This document shows positions 61,735-64,000 of a stretch of 64,000 bases of DNA, piece after piece. How positions within the stretch are numbered: the stretch's first letter is position 1; every line of letters begins with the position of its first letter. The stretch comes from Geotalea toluenoxydans JCM 15764 (GTDB lineage Bacteria; Desulfobacterota; Desulfuromonadia; Geobacterales; Geobacteraceae). Under the pieces are notes generated by a model that saw nothing but the letters and a program-made list of their open reading frames with translations, searched no databases and was not told where the DNA came from. The translations under genes and the position numbers were made by a program. The stretch lies in contig NZ_BBCJ01000003.1 in the NCBI RefSeq assembly GCF_001311985.1, positions 62,001 through 126,000 of the forward strand. Reading direction: 5' to 3'.

Positions 61735-64000
61735 ATGAAAAAGACCATTCTATCCATAGCCATGCTCCTTTCTTTAGCCTCGACTGTTTTCGGCAGTGGC
61801 GGCAGCGATTTGCCCGGTCACCCTCTTCTGGACCAGCGCAAAGGTAAACAGGAAGGGAAGGCATCAGCGTCATTCCTTCCACCGGGGCAATGGTTGTCAC
61901 CGGATTCCAGAGCCTTGCCAGTGACGGCAATGACGATCTCTATACCGTCAAGTACGCCGCCGACGGCTCAATTATCTGGCGTGCAGGCAAAGATTTTTCA
62001 GGAGGAAGTGATCAGGGCACTGCAGTGGTCATCGATAAGTGGGGGGATGCCATTGTCGCCGCCACCGTTATGAATGGCGGCGGTTATGATGTTCATGTGA
62101 CCAGGTACCATGATAACGGCACAAACATCCCTGCCGAGGTCTGGAGCAAAACATGGTCCGGGTCCGGCGCCATGGCGGATGTTGCCCAGACACTGGCATA
62201 TGATCCGGTCATGGACCGGGTTTATCTGGGAGGGTACAGCAGCAACGGCAATGATGATGACTATCTGCTTCTCGCTTTCGACAACAACAGAACCGGTGAC
62301 AATACCCCGCTGTGGACACGTACCCATAACGGCACCGGTAAGGACCGCGCCTACGCCGTGGCCGTCTCCGCCGATGGTGCGACCATTGCCCTCACTGGTG
62401 AAACATTCAACGGTACCGATCTGGACATGGCAACGGTCATGTGGCAGGCGGATGGCACCCCCATCGGCGTCTGGCCCAAGGGAGGACTGACTTCATTTAA
62501 CGATCGTGGGACCGCTCTGGCATTTTCTGCGACAGGAAACGTGGTGGTCACCGGCTACCTTACCAATGGCCGTGGCGGCGATCTCTACACCGCCGAACTT
62601 ACGTCTGCATCGGCAACACCTGTCTGGGAAGCAAGTCACGATGCCGGTTTCGATGATCAACCGGTAGCGATTGCCATGGATTCGTCGGGTGATGTTTATG
62701 TTGCGGCAACCATCGGCACCTTGCCTGCATTTTCGAAGCTCCATGCCATCAAGTATCACAAGAACGGCACACCTGTTCCCGATACCGTATGGAGCACGAC
62801 CTTCGATACAGGTTCGGCCAATGCCGCCGGCGCAACCTCCCTTACGGTGGACTCTTCCAGCGGCATATTCATTGCCGGGTGGCGCGATTATGCCGGAATC
62901 AAAAAAATCGTGACCATGAAATTGAGCCGAAAAAACGGTCGCATCCTCTGGGACAAGGAATGGAGCGGGATAATCGGCAACAGCTCTTTGCCGGTGGGCA
63001 TAGGTCTTGCCGGACAAGGAGTTGCTGCCGCTGCCTGGACAGACCGTACGCAACCCCTCGACGGAGGCACCCAGGCAGCAACCGGCGGTTCAAAAACGGA
63101 CCTCCGGAACAGCAGCAAATCCTGGACGCCGAACCAGTGGCTGGATACTCCCTCTACATGGTCAGCAGCCAGAACAAGGACGTTTTCCGCCGCATTCAAG
63201 GCAACGACGCCACCACCCTGTTCCTTGCTTCCGCCGAAGCGCTCCCCTATGCGGTTGCTGCAGGAGACCTGTACTACATTTACGACAAGGACGACATCGA
63301 CCTGCTCATACTGCGCCAGGAAAAAGGACTTCTCGATCCCCCGACAGGTCTGTCCACCGAGGTGCTGAGCAATGCTTCGGTGCGGCTGACCTTTCAGGAC
63401 AACTCGGAAACGGAAACCAGCTTTCTGGTGGATATCAAGATCGGAGTAAACGGCGCCTGGACCAACAATGCCTATACCATTGCCGCTCCGGACCAGGCAG
63501 GGATGAATGCCGTTTCCTATGAAATTTCCGACCTCCTTGCCGATACTGAATACTATTTCAGAGTCAGGGCCTTCGACAACACTACTTACAGCGACTATTC
63601 CCCAGAGGCCGCCGCCCTGACGAGAATTGTCAATTTCTCTGCACCTGCGCTGACATATTCCTATGGAGATCCGGCAAACGGGGACGATATGGCCACTGAC
63701 GCTGCCTGTTACTGGGGAGGAAACGTGGTAGTTACCGGCACGGTATTCTCCGATCAGAACGGTATCAGCACCCCGTCAAAGGACTATTACACAATCAAGC
63801 TCAATCGCACTGATTTTGCTCTGAATTGGAAAGATCAGCGTGATGGGGGCTATGACGAGGATGATGAGATCGTAGCCCTGGCCGTAGACCAGAACCGGGA
63901 AACGATAGTTACCGGCACATCCATGCAGAATGTGACTGGAGTCGGCAACATCCCTTCCGTCTGGACCCTCAAGTATGCACTTTCACCGGTACTCGACGGC
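61735..64000 (+). CDS. Exported beta-propeller and fibronectin-III protein, partial, frameshifted
   Basis: The start (MKKTILSIAMLLSLASTVFG) is a signal peptide; the end is outside the window (about 755 residues seen). The chain repeats units such as VVTGFQSLASDGNDDLYTVKYAADG, YLGGYSSNGNDDDYLLLAF and VVTGYLTNGRGGDLYTAEL, i.e. four-strand blades of a propeller. A fibronectin-III-like stretch (about residues 540-640) has PTGLSTEVLSNASVRLTFQDNSETET, ending in TEYYFRVRAFDN. A second propeller set then begins. Breaks near 61870 and 63140. It follows the giant cytochrome closely and likely acts with it on the surface; function unknown. Confidence 0.87.

Overview
The window looks like chromosome from a Geobacter-type deltaproteobacterium (Geobacterales/Desulfuromonadia). 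The grounds are a 36-haem c-type cytochrome with the mixed CxxCH/CxxxxCH pattern typical of Geobacter, a Geobacter-like housekeeping order (ispE, tRNA-Gln, prs, rplY, pth, ychF, rpsF, rpsR), abundant GGDEF, GAF and sigma-54-activator signalling genes, and moderately high GC. I see no insertion sequence, prophage, CRISPR array or rRNA.

Layout. 1-5.7 kb (minus strand) is a translation and precursor block: DUF2232 membrane protein, rpsR, rpsF, ychF, pth, rplY, prs, tRNA-Gln, ispE. 5.8-14.7 kb (minus strand, except two small plus-strand paralogues at 9 kb) holds yggS, maf, trmFO, topA, dprA, a LysM protein and a YbgF/CpoB-like protein. 14.9-23.8 kb (plus) is a U32-family gene followed by arnT, arnB, arnC, a formyltransferase, a UDP-glucuronate decarboxylase, a binding-protein-like lipoprotein and arnD. 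Together these form an almost complete pathway for adding 4-amino-4-deoxy-L-arabinose to lipid A. 23.9-27.7 kb is a DUF4911 gene, tldD and a GAF protein with a degenerate GGDEF domain. 27.6-34 kb (minus) carries a carotenoid-type membrane protein, mlaD and mlaE-like genes, an aromatic-repeat exported protein of unknown function that overlaps mlaE, and leuC/leuD. 34-44 kb is mostly regulation: LOG-family protein, cold-shock protein, an S24-like repressor without catalytic residues, an intact GAF-GGDEF protein, a receiver-GAF protein, a polyprenyl synthase, a histidine kinase and a sigma-54 activator. 43.6-48.5 kb has tlpA-like, ccdA, a glyoxalase-fold protein, an IPT/TIG protein and lptG/lptF. 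48.6-56.4 kb (plus) is the conserved run rpsB, tsf, pyrH, frr, uppS, cdsA, dxr, rseP, tsaB. 56.7 kb to the end holds the giant cytochrome and an exported beta-propeller/fibronectin-III protein cut by the window edge.

Many genes are broken by single missing bases. I count about 42 apparent one-base losses in 25 genes and no clear case of an extra base. Several hit indispensable genes (rpsB, topA, uppS, cdsA, dxr, lptF). Most sit in short G or C runs, and restoring one base recovers the conserved protein. I read this mainly as sequencing or assembly error, so such genes are listed as single CDSs spanning the breaks, with break positions given, rather than as pseudogenes.

Functionally the window is centred on the cell envelope: lipid A modification (arn), lipopolysaccharide export (lptFG), phospholipid and polyprenol synthesis (uppS, cdsA, ispB-like, dxr, ispE), Mla lipid transport, lipoproteins, and extracellular electron transfer.
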